Source of the DNA: Pseudochelatococcus sp047501465
GTDB taxonomy: Bacteria; Pseudomonadota; Alphaproteobacteria; Rhizobiales; Beijerinckiaceae
Assembly: GCF_047501465.1 (NCBI RefSeq)
Contig: NZ_JAZDRL010000001.1
Span: 1,240,001 to 1,304,000 of the forward strand
Direction of reading: 5' to 3'
DNA: 64,000 nucleotides
Under the pieces are notes generated by a model. That model was not told where the DNA came from. It saw only the letters and a program-made list of their open reading frames with translations, and did no database searches. Below, one piece after another: positions 62,222 through 64,000 of the stretch. A program made the translations under genes and the position numbers. Each line of letters opens with the position of its first letter. Position 1 is the first letter of the stretch.

Positions 62222-62563
62222 ATCATCAAGAATGTCGTGCGCCGCGACTATGCCATCGACTTGATGCAGCGCACGAATTGTCCTCTCAAGCAGACCGCAC
62301 ATATAGCCAGTTTTCGCAACGAGAAGAGTTTTTCGCGCGCATTTAAACAATGGGAGGGTAGTGCGCCAAGTGATTTCAGAAAGCGCTGAAATGTTGAAAA
62401 TGCATATTCTGCCAGCTCTAGCCAATGACATATAGAATTCTATTTCAATCTCTATCTTGCAAGATGTCTATTCAAGAGGTAGATGAAGTGCACAAAGCAA
62501 AACATAACATTGTCTGGGCTGCGTCAGGGCGTGTTTTTCGTTATTCTATTTGCTGAGGTTTTT
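62222..62563. repeat. Duplicated block, copy 2
   Basis: Second copy of the block at 59935-60277. It contains a 55-codon remnant of the AraC gene and the leader of the second repeat gene. The two copies are about 2.29 kb apart, defining a tandem duplication whose unit is AraC 3' end plus repeat gene. Similarity is highest in the last 250 bp, where few changes are seen. Confidence 0.92.
62225..62389 (+). pseudogene. 3' remnant of the AraC-family gene
   Basis: 55 codons without a start, ending with the same RNEKSFSRAFKQWEG and SDFRKR stop as the gene at 59069-60103. Differences such as NCPLKQTAHIASF for NRPLKQIAHMAGF show drift. It is a by-product of the tandem duplication and not a functional regulator. 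Confidence 0.9.
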
Positions 62564-64000
62564 ATGAGTACTCCTGCTGCTGTCTCTGGCTTGCCGCTAA
62601 ATCAAACTTATAATTCTACAAATCTGGATGCCCCAATTACGTCTCCATCTGCGCTATCATATTTTGATGGAAGTTATTTTAGTGTTATTGCAGCTCCTGT
62701 GGTGAGTGCTTGTAAATATGTTGGATATGTTATTAGTAATGTTTTTTCGTCTGTGGTTAGGTTTCCTTTAAATGTTTTTGATGGCGTGAAAGAACTGTAT
62801 TGCAGAATTATAACTAGTATAGCGATATTTCATGGTGGTAAGGTGGATTATGAGGCGCTGGCTGAAATCTTGCAATGCACTCCCGATCGTGTTGATGCGG
62901 CTATGATCGATCGAGCGGTATTTCATGATGGTGATGTGGATTATAAGGCGCTGGATGCTATCCTCTACGCTGTCCCCACTTGTGTTGATAAGGCTATGAT
63001 CGATCGAGCGGTATTTCATGATGGTGGGGTAGATTCTGAGGCGCTGGATACTCTCCTGCGCTTGGTCCCCACTCATGTTGATAAGACTATGATTGATCAA
63101 GCAATATTGCATGGCGTGGATATTAGTCTCCTGGGTACTATCCTGCGTTATGTCCCCGCTCATGTTGATGATGACGTGATCGATCGAGCGATATTTCATG
63201 ATGGTGGAGTAAATTCTGAGGCGCTGGATACTCTCCTGCGCGCTGCCCCTGCTTGTGTTAATAAGACTATGATCGATCGAACAATAAAGCATGGTGTGGA
63301 TTTTGGGATGCTGTGTACTATCCTGCGTTATGTCCCCGCTCATGTTGATGATAATGTGATCAATGGAAAGATATTTCATGATGATCAGGTGGATATTGAT
63401 GTGCTGGATACTTTCCTGCGCATTGCCCCCGCTCGTGTTAATAAGACTATGATCGATCGAGCGATATCATATGGTGTGGATTTTGGGATGCTGTGTACTA
63501 TCCTGCGTTATGTCCCCGCTCATGTTGATGATAATGTGATCAATGGAAAGATATTTCATGATGATCAGGTGGATATTGATGTGCTGGATACTTTCCTGCG
63601 CATTGCCCCCGCTCGTGTTAATAAGACTATGATCGATCAAGCGATAAAGCATGGTGTGGATTTTAAGATGCTGTGTACTATCCTGTGCTTTGTCCCCGCT
63701 CATGTTGATGATGATGTGGTCAACGGAAAGATATTTCATGATGATCAGGTGGATATTGATGTGCTGGATACTTTCCTGCGCATTGCCCCCCCCCATATTG
63801 ATGATGATATGATCGAAAAAATAATATTTCGTGGTAATCGGGTTAACATTGAGGCGCTAGCTAAGATCCTGGAACTGGCCCCAAAGCGTATTAATAAGAG
63901 TATGATGCAGAAATTGGCATGTCATGGTGGTCATCAGATGGTTACTGAGACGTGGGCTACGATTTTAACTTGTATCCCAAATATGATTGACGAGACTGTG
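62564..64000 (+). CDS. Second large repeat protein, cut by window end
   Basis: The frame is open from the ATG at 62564 (TGAGG upstream) to the last base, 479 codons with no stop. It is a paralogue of the protein at 60278: the N-terminus shares YNSxN and TSPSAxxYF motifs, then has a hydrophobic stretch (about residues 40-65, FSVIAAPVVSACKYVGYVIS) that the first copy lacks and that may be a membrane segment. The body repeats the same 29/31-residue units. Three nearly identical 60-residue pairs run from 63301 to 63780. The final visible part (DDDMIEKIIF, then RINKSMMQKLACHG) matches the first protein just before its 16-residue repeats, so those probably follow beyond the window. Confidence 0.78.
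   Translation, partial: MSTPAAVSGLPLNQTYNSTNLDAPITSPSALSYFDGSYFSVIAAPVVSACKYVGYVISNVFSSVVRFPLNVFDGVKELYCRIITSIAIFHGGKVDYEALAEILQCTPDRVDAAMIDRAVFHDGDVDYKALDAILYAVPTCVDKAMIDRAVFHDGGVDSEALDTLLRLVPTHVDKTMIDQAILHGVDISLLGTILRYVPAHVDDDVIDRAIFHDGGVNSEALDTLLRAAPACVNKTMIDRTIKHGVDFGMLCTILRYVPAHVDDNVINGKIFHDDQVDIDVLDTFLRIAPARVNKTMIDRAISYGVDFGMLCTILRYVPAHVDDNVINGKIFHDDQVDIDVLDTFLRIAPARVNKTMIDQAIKHGVDFKMLCTILCFVPAHVDDDVVNGKIFHDDQVDIDVLDTFLRIAPPHIDDDMIEKIIFRGNRVNIEALAKILELAPKRINKSMMQKLACHGGHQMVTETWATILTCIPNMIDETV
63301..63780. repeat. 180-bp tandem repeat, about 2.7 copies, in frame
   Basis: Units begin at 63301, 63481 and 63661. The first two differ only at a few bases near the end and the third carries a few more changes. 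Each 180-bp unit equals one 29-residue plus one 31-residue protein repeat. High identity implies recent expansion or gene conversion. Confidence 0.93.
63786..63794. repeat. Nine-cytosine homopolymer within coding sequence
   Basis: Nine consecutive C residues encode Ala-Pro-Pro inside the repeat gene at 62564. The equivalent site in neighbouring units reads GCCCCCGCT and in the first gene GACCCCCCT, so this tract has lengthened. Slippage would shift the frame. Confidence 0.85.

Noticed and set aside
59935..62563. Duplicated blocks as ends of an insertion sequence or transposon
   Set aside because: No transposase, terminal inverted repeats or target-site duplication was seen. The pattern fits a simple tandem duplication of an AraC 3' end plus one gene.

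Overview
The window is a chromosomal segment of an alphaproteobacterium. GapR (DUF2312), a DUF1013/TrcR protein, a MucR/Ros-family regulator and a DUF1036 gene overlapping pyruvate kinase together point to that class. I cannot place it below class from sequence alone. Most of the window is moderately GC-rich, housekeeping-style sequence. Three stretches (about 6.0-9.5 kb, 20.1-20.5 kb and 60.1-64.0 kb) are clearly AT-richer and look accessory. I recognised no rRNA, tRNA, CRISPR array or insertion sequence.

Layout. 0-6 kb: the 3' end of ahpF with oxyR, a Na/Pi-cotransporter-like gene, and a divergent MerR regulator/Zn-Cd-Pb P-type ATPase pair with a MerR-type promoter. 6-9.5 kb: two AT-rich paralogous repeat proteins on the minus strand, with a decayed P-type ATPase fragment between them. 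9.5-20 kb: a DMT exporter, polyphosphate:AMP phosphotransferase, an atypical MucR, the four-gene branched-chain 2-oxoacid dehydrogenase operon, and a TauE-type permease. 20.5-27.3 kb: a giant glycine-rich autotransporter. 27.3-32.3 kb: gapR, DUF1036-pyk, trcR, yebC. 32.5-41.4 kb: valine/isoleucine catabolism (mmsA, mmsB, enoyl-CoA hydratase, HSD10-like dehydrogenase, thiolase, acyl-CoA dehydrogenase) with a LysR regulator and three copies of a structured palindromic element. 41.4-50 kb: a Liv-type ABC transporter operon flanked by two acyl-CoA-ligase-like genes. 50-60 kb: a small unknown gene, a Crp/Fnr regulator, a cysteine hydrolase, and the leucine operon liuABCDE with a divergent AraC regulator. 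60.1-64 kb: a tandem duplication carrying two large repeat proteins, the second cut by the window end.

Functionally, the middle of the window is a branched-chain amino acid catabolic supercluster. A Liv-type uptake system (substrate not certain) sits beside a 2-oxoacid dehydrogenase that makes branched acyl-CoAs, and separate leucine and valine/isoleucine branches lead to acetoacetate, acetyl-CoA and propionyl-CoA. The branched-chain aminotransferase and 3-hydroxyisobutyryl-CoA hydrolase are not in the window.

The least explained material is the AT-rich repeat-protein family. A 16-residue repeat is shared by the two genes at 6-9 kb and by the C-terminus of the gene at 60-62 kb. The 60-64 kb genes add a 29/31-residue repeat, with recent 180-bp expansion and a 9-C tract in the coding sequence. 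A second novelty is the palindromic element at 35.0, 38.8 and 40.2 kb, whose arms differ between copies while keeping complementarity.
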